Shown: one piece after another, positions 24,878 to 33,062 of the stretch | Numbering within the stretch: position 1 is the first letter of the stretch | Layout: each line of letters begins with the position of its first letter | From: SIG603 sp964370775 | Lineage (GTDB): Bacteria > Bacillota > Clostridia > Oscillospirales > Acutalibacteraceae | Direction of reading: 5' to 3' | DNA: 64,000 bases | Assembly (NCBI GenBank): GCA_964370775.1 | Contig: CAYJKT010000006.1 | Coordinates: forward strand, 37,588-101,587 | Notes under the pieces: generated by a model | Database searches by the model: none | The model's input: only the letters and a program-made list of their open reading frames with translations | What the model was told of the DNA's origin: nothing | Translations under genes and position numbers: made by a program

Positions 24878-25927
24878 TTATTCTTCTCCAAAAAATCCAC
24901 TTTCTGGTTTAATGTCAATCTTAAATCCTGTTAGTCTTGCTGCTAGTCTTGCGTTTTGACCTTTGTTACCAATTGCTAAAGATAATTGATTATCTGGCAC
25001 TGTAACTCTGCAACTTTTAATCTCGCCTTCATCTATAACTACAGACACTACTGAAGATGGTGAAAGTGCTGCTGAAATGAATTTAACTGGGTCTTCGCTA
25101 TACTCTACGATATCGATTTTCTCTCCGCCTAGTTCGTCAACAATGTTTGCAACTCTAGCGCCTTTTGAACCGATACATGCACCAACTGCATCAACCTCTG
25201 GGTTGTGGCTAATAACTGCGATTTTTGTTCTTGAACCTGCCTCACGGCTAACAGCTTTAACTTCAACAATTCCGTCAAATATCTCTGGTACTTCACTTTC
25301 AAACAAACGTCTAACAAGCTCTGCATGTGTTCTTGAAATTATAGCTTTAGGACCTTTTTCAGTCTCTTTAACATCTACCACATAAACTTTAACGTGGTCG
25401 CCCTCTTTAATGTGGTCTGTTCCGATTTGTTCGTTTTTAGGTAAAACAGCTTCTGCCTTGCCCATTCTTAAAGAAAAAGCACCAGAACGTGGGTCAATTC
25501 TCTCAACTAAGCAGCTAACAATCTCATGTTGTTTACTTTTGAACTCGCTTAACATTTGGCCTCTTTCGCTGTCTCTAATACCTTGTCTAATAATGTTTCT
25601 TGCAGTTTGTGCGGCAACTCTACCAAATTGTTTTGTGTCTAGTTTAATTTTAACAAAGCTTCCTAGTTCTGCTTTTTTGTCAATTTCTCTAGCTTGATCT
25701 AAGTAAATCTCAACATTTGGGTCATAAACTTCATCAACAACTTCTTTGTTTAAGAAAACATCAAATTTGTTTTTATCTGGGTTTAAGTCGATAACAACAT
25801 CTTCGTTTTCGTAGTTGTTTTTACAAGCTGTTACAATAGCCTTTGTAATTCTATCTATCATAAAATCAAACGGTATGCCTTTTTCTTCCTCTAGCAATCT
25901 TAATGCTGCAAAAAATTCTTTATTCAT
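24878..25927 (-). CDS. nusA: Transcription termination/antitermination factor NusA
   Basis: RNA polymerase-binding factor affecting pausing, termination and antitermination. 349 residues, the short Gram-positive form without the two C-terminal acidic repeats. N-terminal domain (MNKEFFAALRLLEEEKGI), S1 domain (about 135-200), KH1 (VGACIGSKGARVANIVDELGGEKIDI) and KH2 (LAIGNKGQNARLAARLTGFKIDI). The ribosome site is weak (GAAAGGCTTGATTAGAAAAA), compatible with translational coupling to rimP, 21 bases upstream. Confidence 0.97.
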   Translation of the reverse strand: MNKEFFAALRLLEEEKGIPFDFMIDRITKAIVTACKNNYENEDVVIDLNPDKNKFDVFLNKEVVDEVYDPNVEIYLDQAREIDKKAELGSFVKIKLDTKQFGRVAAQTARNIIRQGIRDSERGQMLSEFKSKQHEIVSCLVERIDPRSGAFSLRMGKAEAVLPKNEQIGTDHIKEGDHVKVYVVDVKETEKGPKAIISRTHAELVRRLFESEVPEIFDGIVEVKAVSREAGSRTKIAVISHNPEVDAVGACIGSKGARVANIVDELGGEKIDIVEYSEDPVKFISAALSPSSVVSVVIDEGEIKSCRVTVPDNQLSLAIGNKGQNARLAARLTGFKIDIKPESGFFGEE

Positions 25928-25948
25928 TTTTTCTAATCAAGCCTTTCT

Positions 25949-26434
25949 TTAATCAAATTCATCTATACAATTAACGCTTGAACACTCTTTCTTTGTGAAC
26001 GTAGCTGTTAAATTCTCTTCTATAATTACTTCAAAATCACCATTTTCAAATACTTCAATAAGTATACCTTCTATCTCACGTCTGCCGTCCTCAGTTGGTC
26101 TAATCAGCTTAACAAGCACAGGTTTTTCTAAATATTTGTCGAAATGTTCTTTTCTTGTAAGTTTTCTGTTCATTCCACAAGAGCTTACTTCCAATGTGTA
26201 TTCTTGTGAAATCAAGTCTTCTTTATCAAGTATAGGGTTAACTGCTTTTGTAACATTAACGCAGTCGTCTATGTTTATTCCGCCCTCTTTATCTATATAT
26301 ATGCGCAAAAACCAGTCCGCACCCTCTTTTAGATAAACAACGTCCCATAAATCTAAGCCATATTCTTTAGCTATAGGTTCAGCGATAGTTTTAACATAAT
26401 CGGCTATATTCATTCCTTTTTTTCTCTCAGCCAT
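25949..26434 (-). CDS. rimP: Ribosome maturation factor RimP
   Basis: Needed for 30S subunit assembly. 161 residues, the usual size. Seen: GLDLWDVVYLKEGADWFLRIYID, DDCVNVTKAVNPILDKED and YTLEVSSCGMNRKLTRKEHF, the conserved core (usually VSSPGLDRPL; here CGMNRKL). First gene of the rimP-nusA-rnpM-ylxQ-infB-rbfA-nrnA-truB-ribF operon. GAGAGGTGATTTT precedes ATG 26434. Confidence 0.95.
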   Translation of the reverse strand: MAERKKGMNIADYVKTIAEPIAKEYGLDLWDVVYLKEGADWFLRIYIDKEGGINIDDCVNVTKAVNPILDKEDLISQEYTLEVSSCGMNRKLTRKEHFDKYLEKPVLVKLIRPTEDGRREIEGILIEVFENGDFEVIIEENLTATFTKKECSSVNCIDEFD

Positions 26435-26460
26435 AAAATCACCTCTCTAATTACGCAAAA

Positions 26461-26487
26461 GAAAGAGCGGGTCAACCCACTCTTTCC
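26461..26487 (-). terminator. Leader hairpin upstream of rimP (attenuator candidate)
   Basis: GAAAGAGTGGGT pairs with ACCCGCTCTTTC on the minus strand (effective loop TTGA), followed by TTTTGCG. It lies after the promoter at 26512-26540 and before rimP, so it is in the operon's own leader. It could also stop read-through from the gene at 26563-27168. Confidence 0.6.
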
Positions 26488-26511
26488 TTTCACTCAATAT
26501 CAACTGCTTAT

Positions 26512-26540
26512 AGTGTATCATATACTTATAGATTTTGCAA
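26512..26540 (-). promoter_or_regulatory. Promoter of the rimP-nusA-infB operon
   Basis: Minus strand TTGCAA (26540-26535), 17-base spacer, TACACT (26517-26512) with an extended TGA in front of the -10 box. Predicted start near 26505 leaves a leader of about 70 bases that contains the hairpin. Confidence 0.6.
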
Positions 26541-26562
26541 GTGTTTTTTATTATTTTTACGA

Positions 26563-27168
26563 TTATGCTACTTTCATAACAGACATAACAAACATATAAT
26601 CAGCCACTTCTATCTCTTTAAGAAATTCTTCTTGTTCTTCTTCTGACATTACCACTGTCATCGACGGCTCACGTTCTACATCTATTCGACCACTAATAAC
26701 AAAGTTTGTCCAATAGTACGTGTATATATCTGTAACAGGTTCGTGATCTGTGTGTAAAGGCTCACCTAAAATCGCTTTTACTTCTTCATACACACTGTTC
26801 ATCAAATCATTATAATCGTCTCTATCTACTGCTTCAAAAATTAAGCTGTAAGTGTAAATACTGTTCTCATCATAGTAAAACTTCTCTACATCTAACTCTC
26901 CTATAGAGGTCTGCATTATGTCTTTTACACCGACTCCATTGCTACTTTCAACAGCACTCTCTTTTATTTCTCCACCTGTGTTTTCTGCAATCGTTTCTAT
27001 CTTAGTGCCAAGATTTTCGTCATTAACCGATACAGTTGTTTCTTCAAATATAAAAACTTCATCAATAAAAGTGTTCTTCTGGCTCACAGGTATGAAATGT
27101 GGTGCAATTATCACGCTGACTGCTACTAAAACTACTGCTATTATAATTACTGGTATTTTCTTTTTCAT
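26563..27168 (-). CDS. Hypothetical membrane-anchored extracytoplasmic protein
   Basis: A 201-residue protein with an N-terminal signal anchor (KKKIPVIIIAVVLVAVSVIIAP) and no lipobox cysteine. The outer part is acidic and predicted mixed alpha/beta (IGELDVEKFYYDEN, YTYYWTNFVISGRIDVE, EPSMTVVMSEEEQEEF). I do not recognise a family. Good ribosome site (AGGGAAATATT) before ATG 27168. Its nearest relatives in layout here are the sigma/anti-sigma pair upstream on the same strand, separated by a terminator, so it has its own transcript. Confidence 0.7.
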   Translation of the reverse strand: MKKKIPVIIIAVVLVAVSVIIAPHFIPVSQKNTFIDEVFIFEETTVSVNDENLGTKIETIAENTGGEIKESAVESSNGVGVKDIMQTSIGELDVEKFYYDENSIYTYSLIFEAVDRDDYNDLMNSVYEEVKAILGEPLHTDHEPVTDIYTYYWTNFVISGRIDVEREPSMTVVMSEEEQEEFLKEIEVADYMFVMSVMKVA

Positions 27169-27285
27169 AATATTTCCCTCACCTTTATTTTAGTTTTTAT
27201 AAATATATCATAATTAAACTATATTCTTTTATTATGTAAAAATATATAATTTTGTATGAATACAATATTAAACTTATATATAAAC

Positions 27286-27316
27286 CAAAAACTCCCCTAA
27301 AAAGGGGAGGCTTTGG
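27286..27316 (-). terminator. Terminator of the sigma/anti-sigma operon
   Basis: On the minus strand CTCCCC, loop TTTTTA, GGGGAG, then TTTTTGG. Lies 56 bases after the stop of the anti-sigma gene. Confidence 0.85.
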
Positions 27317-27371
27317 CTGTATTAGTCAATTATTCAAAAAATAGTAGTACTCTGTTTAATATGGTTTTTGA

Positions 27372-27745
27372 TTAGTCATCATCACCGTCGTCGTCGTCGC
27401 TGTCATCTTCGTATTCTACTTCGTAGTCATCATCGTTATCGTCGTCGTAGTCTACTTCTGGTGCTTCATATTCGTCGTCGTTATCATCGTCATAATCGTC
27501 GTTATCGTCATCAACTTCATTGTAATCATCATCGTTGTCGTCGTTATCGTCGCTTACGTCATCGTAATCATCGTTATCGTCGTCTAAATCGTCATTATCA
27601 TCGTCCATATCGTCTGCATCGTCATCTAGGTCGTCATTATCGTCGTCCATGTCATCAGCGTCATCATCTAGGTCGTCGTTATCGTCATCTAAATCATCTT
27701 GGTCGTCGTCCATGTCGTCTGTATCATCATCTAAATCATCATTTG
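27372..27745. repeat. Degenerate Asp-codon repeat encoding the acidic tail
   Basis: GTCGTC/ATCATC-rich DNA with a recurring 14-residue protein period (DDLDDDADDMDDDN). Codons alternate between GAC and GAT, so it is selected at protein level rather than a fresh slippage tract. The opposite-strand Arg/His-rich frame is an artefact. Confidence 0.8.
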
Positions 27746-28751
27746 TTTCTACAGTGTTTTTAACAATAGTACCTGTTGTAGCGTCAATGTCAAAATCGTA
27801 GTCATTGTTAGAGTTTTTGAACTCTACTTCGTATACCATTTTGCCGTCTTCAACATCCATTTCGATTTCTAAATCAGCAATGTCAGCCTCTGTTAAGCCT
27901 AGCTCTGCTAAAGCAGCGATTAAAGCTTCGTTTTCGCCTATAAACCCTGTTTCGCTTGGTGTGCCTGTAACTTCTGTGTCTTCAACTTCATTTTTTGTAG
28001 AGTTGATTAATAGGTTAAGGTCGTTAATACCTAGTGCTGCTAGTTGCTCTGCTGTGTATGCTGGGTTGCTTGCAATTAGTTTTTCAATTAATTGAGCTTT
28101 ACCAGTTGTGATACCAAAAGTATTAGCTAGGTTTTCAACGCTTTCAGAAGCAGTAACATTTTGGCTTATGATAGAACCTGCAAAAGTTGTGCCCTCGAAA
28201 AATTCTTGTACTTGACCTGTAACTGTGCTCTCGATAGTGTCAGACACTGTAGTGTCATCACTCTCTACACTTATAAGGATTGAGTTTGCTTGGTCGTTAA
28301 GGTAACCGTCTGTGTACATAGCACCCATTAATGAGCTAACTGCTACATTAAGGTCGCTTCCCTCAAAGTTCATGTCATCAATAATGCTTGCTGCGTCACT
28401 GTTAACACTTTTAACTTCAACAACTTTGTTGTCTTTGTTTAAGTCAATTTCAATCGCTGGGTTAACGTCGATAGATACTGTTGATACCACGTTGTTTGCA
28501 GAGATTGCCATGAATGCATATACGCCTACTGCGCCTACGATAGCTAAAGAAGCTACTGCTGGGATAATTTTTCTCATTGGAGATACTTTTTTATAGTTAT
28601 TCATTTCATATACGTTAGATGTTGTCATATTAGTCACTGTCCCTTTCACACTGTCACATTCAGAGAGGATATTATCCAAAACATTTGGTGTTGCGTGTGA
28701 AAAAGCTTGTTCGATTTTAGTTTCTAATTGTTTATCAGTCACACTAATCAC
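27372..28751 (-). CDS. RsgI-like membrane anti-sigma protein with PepSY-like domain and Asp-rich tail
   Basis: A 459-residue single-pass membrane protein. Residues 1-60 are cytoplasmic, the likely sigma-binding part, without a zinc HCC motif. The transmembrane helix is about 61-82. An outer domain (about 88-165) with STVSIDVNPAIEIDLNKDNK is the RsgI middle-domain motif. About 272-330 (ALIAALAELGLTEADIADLE, YEVEFKNSNNDYDFDIDATT) looks like a PepSY domain. Residues 337-459 are a low-complexity tail of Asp with Asn, Leu, Met and Tyr, net charge strongly negative. It overlaps the sigma gene by 4 bases (ATGA), the classic sigma/anti-sigma layout. The tail could bind calcium or another cation, but its role is inference. 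Confidence 0.82.
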   Translation of the reverse strand: MISVTDKQLETKIEQAFSHATPNVLDNILSECDSVKGTVTNMTTSNVYEMNNYKKVSPMRKIIPAVASLAIVGAVGVYAFMAISANNVVSTVSIDVNPAIEIDLNKDNKVVEVKSVNSDAASIIDDMNFEGSDLNVAVSSLMGAMYTDGYLNDQANSILISVESDDTTVSDTIESTVTGQVQEFFEGTTFAGSIISQNVTASESVENLANTFGITTGKAQLIEKLIASNPAYTAEQLAALGINDLNLLINSTKNEVEDTEVTGTPSETGFIGENEALIAALAELGLTEADIADLEIEMDVEDGKMVYEVEFKNSNNDYDFDIDATTGTIVKNTVETNDDLDDDTDDMDDDQDDLDDDNDDLDDDADDMDDDNDDLDDDADDMDDDNDDLDDDNDDYDDVSDDNDDNDDDYNEVDDDNDDYDDDNDDEYEAPEVDYDDDNDDDYEVEYEDDSDDDDGDDD

Positions 28752-29317
28752 TCTCCTTCTAATAATAATTTAAGTTTTTTTAGGGATCTGTTATATTTTG
28801 ACAAGACCGTTGATAATGGCAACCCGAGAAGCTCGGCTATCTCTCTGTGCTTTAAACCGGAGACTGTGTGTAAAACTACAATCTGCCTTTCTTCATCAGA
28901 TAAATTGTTTAAGCATTGGTATAAAACAATTTTATCATCTTGGCTTACAGCACTTTCGCTAAAGCAGTTTTCTAATTCATCCTTAGATACATAATCTTGC
29001 TTTTTTTTCTCTCTCAATTTTAAGAAGCAGATATTCTTTGTTATTGTTAATATCCACGCCATGGGTTTTCCTGCTGATTTATAAGAGCTTGCTGAAGAAT
29101 AAATCTTTATAAAAACATCTTGTAACACATCTTGTGCGTCATCAGCATTCTTTAATATTGATAGAGCAAAACTGTATACCGATTTATCTGTTAAGTGGTA
29201 TAAACCAGATAAAGCTTCTTTATCTCCATTAGATATTTGCTTTAGATAAATATCTATTTGTTTGTTGTCATTTTTTGGTCTTGAATCATTTGCAGACGTC
29301 ATGCAAATAAAAAACAT
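28748..29317 (-). CDS. ECF-type RNA polymerase sigma factor
   Basis: Sigma-70 family protein of 189 residues with regions 2 and 4 only. Region 2: EALSGLYHLTDKSVYSFALS, DAQDVLQDVFIKIYSSA and WILTITKNICFLKLREKK. Region 4: LSDEERQIVVLHTVSGLKHR, EIAELLGLPLSTVLSKYNRS (helix-turn-helix). ATG 29317 follows GAAAGGGGTCGAGAGT. The next gene, overlapping by 4 bases, is its probable membrane anti-sigma factor. The promoters it reads are unknown; genes nearby encoding exported acidic proteins (26563-27168 and 29395-29919) are candidates. Confidence 0.92.
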   Translation of the reverse strand: MFFICMTSANDSRPKNDNKQIDIYLKQISNGDKEALSGLYHLTDKSVYSFALSILKNADDAQDVLQDVFIKIYSSASSYKSAGKPMAWILTITKNICFLKLREKKKQDYVSKDELENCFSESAVSQDDKIVLYQCLNNLSDEERQIVVLHTVSGLKHREIAELLGLPLSTVLSKYNRSLKKLKLLLEGE

Positions 29318-29394
29318 ACTCTCGACCCCTTTCATATAGTTAATACATAACCCATGCTTTTTATTGCATAAGTTTTAAAAATTTTTTTATTTTT

Positions 29395-29919
29395 TTATTT
29401 TGACTGTGTTGGCACCAACAATTTAGCACTATAATCTCCGTAAAAAAGCTCTACATAAACATAGTCTAATAAAGTATATATATCTTCGTCCTCACCAATT
29501 ATAATACCTTTGTGATTTACAGTAAGAGTTTCATCAGGTTCTAAATATAATAATTCGTTTTTTTCTATAAAAGCTTCGTTTGTGTCGTATACGTCCATAT
29601 ATGCTTCGCTTGCGTATACTTGAAAAAACAAACTGTTGCTTTCATCACTCACATTTTTAAATGTTATGCTGTAATCAAAATATCCGTCATCTACAATAAG
29701 CTCTGTGCTTTCAATCGTTATACCGTCTGGTATATTTCTAAGTGACATATCGTCATTATATAAAAACATATAATCATCAAAATCTCGTGTTAACTCTTCT
29801 GTGCTTATAGTTCTTGAAAAAAACAATAGGTAAAACACAAACCCACTAAACAAGATGATTATACTGCCAATTACTATAAATATTGTAAATAATATTTTTT
29901 TTGTTGATATTTTTTTCAT
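29395..29919 (-). CDS. Hypothetical membrane-anchored protein, DUF4352/FxLYD-like outer domain
   Basis: A 174-residue protein from ATG 29919 (GAAAGGAAGTATA upstream; the longer frame to 30045 has no site). N-terminal signal anchor about 8-30 (ILFTIFIVIGSIIILFSGFV). The outer part has an immunoglobulin-like beta pattern: IESTELIVDDGYFDYSITFK, NVSDESNSLFFQVYASEAY, EPDETLTVNHKGIII, which resembles small DUF4352/FxLYD-type domains; the resemblance is weak. Function unknown. It precedes the sigma gene by 77 bases on the same strand and may be cotranscribed. Confidence 0.65.
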   Translation of the reverse strand: MKKISTKKILFTIFIVIGSIIILFSGFVFYLLFFSRTISTEELTRDFDDYMFLYNDDMSLRNIPDGITIESTELIVDDGYFDYSITFKNVSDESNSLFFQVYASEAYMDVYDTNEAFIEKNELLYLEPDETLTVNHKGIIIGEDEDIYTLLDYVYVELFYGDYSAKLLVPTQSK

Positions 29920-30132
29920 TATACTTCCTTTCAGATTATATATGTATAAATGTCTGCCTGTGAATACTGTCGAAACATCAGTTAATAAATAATACCACAA
30001 GCACAGATTTTTGTAAACGCATATATTAATAGATTTTTGCTTCAATCTAGTTTGTGTAATTTAGAAATTAATACACAAGCTTGTAGGAAGCTGTTGCATT
30101 AAAGCAAATTTACATAAAAACATACACTTTAG

Positions 30133-30282
30133 GTAGGGGCGAGCTGTGCTCGTCAGAAAGCATAGGTTTCTGTGAACTTAATATATATGGTTAATTTTTA
30201 TGCTTTTGAGCTATATTAAATCATAGAATAAATCAAACTCTATATTTAACAGTATTTCGGAATGGTCAAGACCGTTCCCTAC
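30133..30282. repeat. Two GTAGGG palindromes
   Basis: GTAGGGGCGAGC tgt GCTCGTC (30133-30155) and, in the opposite orientation, GGAATGGTC aa GACCGTTCCCTAC (30259-30282). The edge is shared with the other palindromes; the stems are different. Confidence 0.65.
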
Positions 30283-30351
30283 ACAATTAAACAGTTAATT
30301 TTTTACGTAATTATTTAAATTAGATTGACGTGTGATAGATTTTTGTTTTAC

Positions 30352-30583
30352 TTTTTAACATGTTTGTGAAGCTCTTTTCAACAATTCACATTAAAAAGTT
30401 GAAAACTCTGTTAAAAAAGTTGATAACTTTCATTTTTGACCCTATTTTTATCAAGTTTTTAACAGTTTTCAATATTCTGTGTTAAAAGTGAAAAAGTTTT
30501 TAACATTTTAATATTTCCCACGATTTGGGGAAAACAAGGCATTTCGAGTATAGTTTTCCACTTTCTCAACAGGGTTTTCAACA
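30352..30583. promoter_or_regulatory. Cluster of DnaA-box-like 9-mers
   Basis: Exact TTTTNAACA on either strand at 30352, 30375, 30409, 30456, 30497 and 30575, and one- or two-mismatch forms at 30397, 30418 (TTATCAACT), 30466, 30480, 30554 (TTTTCCACT) and 30563. All lie within 232 bases. The same 9-mer occurs three times exactly in the dnaA-dnaN gap. Read as a DnaA-binding cluster by analogy with datA and B. subtilis DnaA-box clusters; not proven. Confidence 0.45.
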
Positions 30584-30584
30584 T

Positions 30585-32684
30585 TTACAGAATTCCACGG
30601 TAAAAAAGTCCACGAGTAAAGTCGGTATCTATCGGCTTTTGTCGAATAAAGAACTCTATTATTCTCTCAATTTCGTCCTTTTTCTCCACTGTAAACCTTA
30701 AAATACCATAATCTACATTTTTCACGTCATTTAATTTGTCGGATAAGGACAAACTTACACTGTTGAAAACTTCGGTATAATTTGGAATTTTTTGAAGATT
30801 TTCTTCGCTACTTTCAAAATTATGACAGATAATAGGAAATTTTGTATTTTTTCGGTCTGTTAAAAAAGCTATGTTTTTGTCAGTTATGCTCTTATCTGTA
30901 CTGTTGTTTTTTGGTGAATTTCTTGTAAGCATTAAAGCTTGTCTACCATACACCATAATTCCACGCTCTAAGCTTCCACCAATTTTTTCTATCTCTTTTA
31001 ACGTTAGTTCATAACTAATCTCAGCACTTTTTGCACCAAAGTCTTCTAATACTTTTAAAGAATATGAATTCGCAATGTTTAAAGAATACGCTCCGTGAAT
31101 ATTTCCACCAAGGTTTTTTACAAGCTCTAGTGCGTATACATTTGGACACACAAAGTCGCAAACTCCTGCTTGAATTAGCTCTTTGATTTTGCTCTCTAAA
31201 ACTTCTTCACCGTCAAATAATGCACGTGGCAACACCACTGCAATGTTGTTAGCTTTATCTTTAAGCTCTAAAATATCTTTTAACATAAAGCTTATAGGCA
31301 CATAAACTATATCAAACATGCTAATGTCATTAGGTATTTGCTCTTTAAATAAAAACTCTGCTCTAAGCTTAAAATCTTGTGATTTATGGCTGTTTGCTCT
31401 TTCTAATATATAGCTAAAAGGAATTTCCTTACTTTTTTCTCTTTTTTGAGATAATAAGTCCACTGCTTCTCTTTTAAGTTTATTTAAAACAGAAACTGGC
31501 ACTGCACCTTTTTCGTCTGTTTCTACATTTATTGTATCAAAATAATACGGAGTACCACCAAGCTTACTCAGCTTTTCTTTTATCATGTCCGTACCGGTGG
31601 ACTTGTTCACAGCTTGTTCCACAGCATTTTCACTAACTACGCTAACGGTATTGCCCAAGTTATCGGTAACTGTTAAGGCTATTTTTTCGCAAACATAAGC
31701 ATATATATTACCATGTATAGCTACTGACTGATACTCTCTTTTATATAGTTCGTGCAACTGATTATACAGTGCTGTGTTGCTGTTTTTCACATTTTCGGCT
31801 GTGCGAATACCAAACATGTTTTTGCCGAGGTTACCTTTATAATAGCCGTCAGTAAAGCCAGACCTTGAAAAAACTTGTTCTAAACTTTCTTTCACAAAAT
31901 CAGAGGTTGTGTCGGTCTCTAACTTTTGTTTAACTGCATTAACAGCCGCTGCTACATATTCAGGACGTTTCATTCTGCCCTCAATTTTTGCAGAACACAC
32001 GCCTGCTTTTTTTAGCTCATTTATGTTGTCGATAAGGCTTAAATCTTTTAAGCTTAAATCAAAACCTGTTCCTTTGTGAACCTTAAAAGGCAGTCTACAA
32101 GGCTGTGCACACTTGCCACGGTTACCACTTCTCGACCCCAACATTGCACTAAAATAACACTGACCAGATACACTCATGCAAAGCGCACCATGCACAAATA
32201 CTTCAAGCTCTGCACTAGTGTTATCAGATATTTTTTTAATCTCGTTTATGCTTAATTCTCTTGCTAAAACAACTCGTGTAGCACCAAGTTTTTCAGCAAA
32301 TTTAACACCATAAGAGTTCATCACGCTCAACTGTGTAGACGAATGAACCTCTAAGCCTTTGCAGACTTCTTTTATTATATAGTATATGCCGAGGTCCTGA
32401 ACTATCACGGCATCAACCGATATTTTGCACAAAAACTCTAACAGCTCAAGTAAGTCATTAACTTCGCTGTCTTTAATAATTGTATTTATCGCAACGTATA
32501 TCTTTACGCCACGCACACGTGCAAATTTTAGGTTTTCTTCCAGTTCTTCTGTGCTAAAATTAGCAGCACTGTCTCTCGCACTAAATTTGTTTACACCTAA
32601 ATAGACAGCATCTGCGCCTGAATACACAGCAGCTATCAAAGAATCCTTGCCCCCAGCAGGAGCTAATATCTCAAAATCTTTCAT
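30585..32684 (-). CDS. U32-family protein with DUF3656 (RlhA-like RNA hydroxylation)
   Basis: U32 'peptidase' family member of 699 residues. Characterised relatives hydroxylate RNA (RlhA on 23S rRNA, TrhP on tRNA) and carry an iron-sulfur cluster, so protease activity is doubtful. Seen: ILAPAGGKDSLIAAVYSGAD, the signature EVFVHGALCMSVSGQCYFSA, and the clustered cysteines in GNRGKCAQPCRLPF. ACSAKIEGRMKRPEYVA and the middle DUF3656 region follow, and a second U32-like part (SLNIANSYSLKVLEDFGA) ends the protein. The two-part length fits RlhA better than the roughly 420-residue TrhP. It stands alone on its strand; the gene start ATG 32684 follows TAGGATTATAAT, a weak site. Confidence 0.88.
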   Translation of the reverse strand: MKDFEILAPAGGKDSLIAAVYSGADAVYLGVNKFSARDSAANFSTEELEENLKFARVRGVKIYVAINTIIKDSEVNDLLELLEFLCKISVDAVIVQDLGIYYIIKEVCKGLEVHSSTQLSVMNSYGVKFAEKLGATRVVLARELSINEIKKISDNTSAELEVFVHGALCMSVSGQCYFSAMLGSRSGNRGKCAQPCRLPFKVHKGTGFDLSLKDLSLIDNINELKKAGVCSAKIEGRMKRPEYVAAAVNAVKQKLETDTTSDFVKESLEQVFSRSGFTDGYYKGNLGKNMFGIRTAENVKNSNTALYNQLHELYKREYQSVAIHGNIYAYVCEKIALTVTDNLGNTVSVVSENAVEQAVNKSTGTDMIKEKLSKLGGTPYYFDTINVETDEKGAVPVSVLNKLKREAVDLLSQKREKSKEIPFSYILERANSHKSQDFKLRAEFLFKEQIPNDISMFDIVYVPISFMLKDILELKDKANNIAVVLPRALFDGEEVLESKIKELIQAGVCDFVCPNVYALELVKNLGGNIHGAYSLNIANSYSLKVLEDFGAKSAEISYELTLKEIEKIGGSLERGIMVYGRQALMLTRNSPKNNSTDKSITDKNIAFLTDRKNTKFPIICHNFESSEENLQKIPNYTEVFNSVSLSLSDKLNDVKNVDYGILRFTVEKKDEIERIIEFFIRQKPIDTDFTRGLFYRGIL

Positions 32685-33062
32685 ATTATAATCCTAATTT
32701 TCTAATTTTAATATAAATTATTATACCATAACAGGTGTTTTCTTTCAAGCTAAGGGTATTTTACAAAGATTTAACAGTTTAATTGCCAACTAATTTACTG
32801 AGTAAATCGATTAACTTATGTATATATTTTTATTAATAGTATGTAAAAATTTGCGTTTTTTTATGAATATTAAATACAAATTGCGACAGAAAATAATAAT
32901 ACATTTTATTATTGCATATATATGTTTATTTTTAAAGAAAATAGTTATAATTTTATTATGTTATTACCATTGATATTTATTTGATTTTGCGATAGAATTA
33001 TACTTGTAGATAATGGGAAAGTTATCTGTTGTTGGGTATTAATAAAATTAAGGAGATATATT
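32685..33062. other. Divergent intergenic region, 378 bp
   Basis: AT-rich gap between the U32 gene and glgP. It holds the glgP promoter near its right end; otherwise I see no gene, hairpin with a T run, or repeat. Confidence 0.65.
32987..33014 (+). promoter_or_regulatory. Candidate promoter of glgP
   Basis: TTGCGA (32987-32992), 16-base spacer, GATAAT (33009-33014), 48 bases before the glgP start. Moderate match to the sigma-A consensus. Confidence 0.45.

Larger units (their letters stand above)
29920..30584. other. Intergenic region, 665 bp
   Basis: No gene. It holds CTGTTGCATTAA (about 30090, related to the ends of the 4521-4677 element), two GTAGGG palindromes (30133-30155 and 30259-30282) and the DnaA-box-like cluster listed separately. 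The first 100 bases upstream of the membrane protein gene are ordinary AT-rich leader. Confidence 0.7.

Noticed and set aside
27368..27763. Open frame rich in His and Arg opposite the Asp-rich tail
   Set aside because: It is the complement of GAC/GAT repeats of the anti-sigma gene; no ribosome site and composition explained by the opposite strand.
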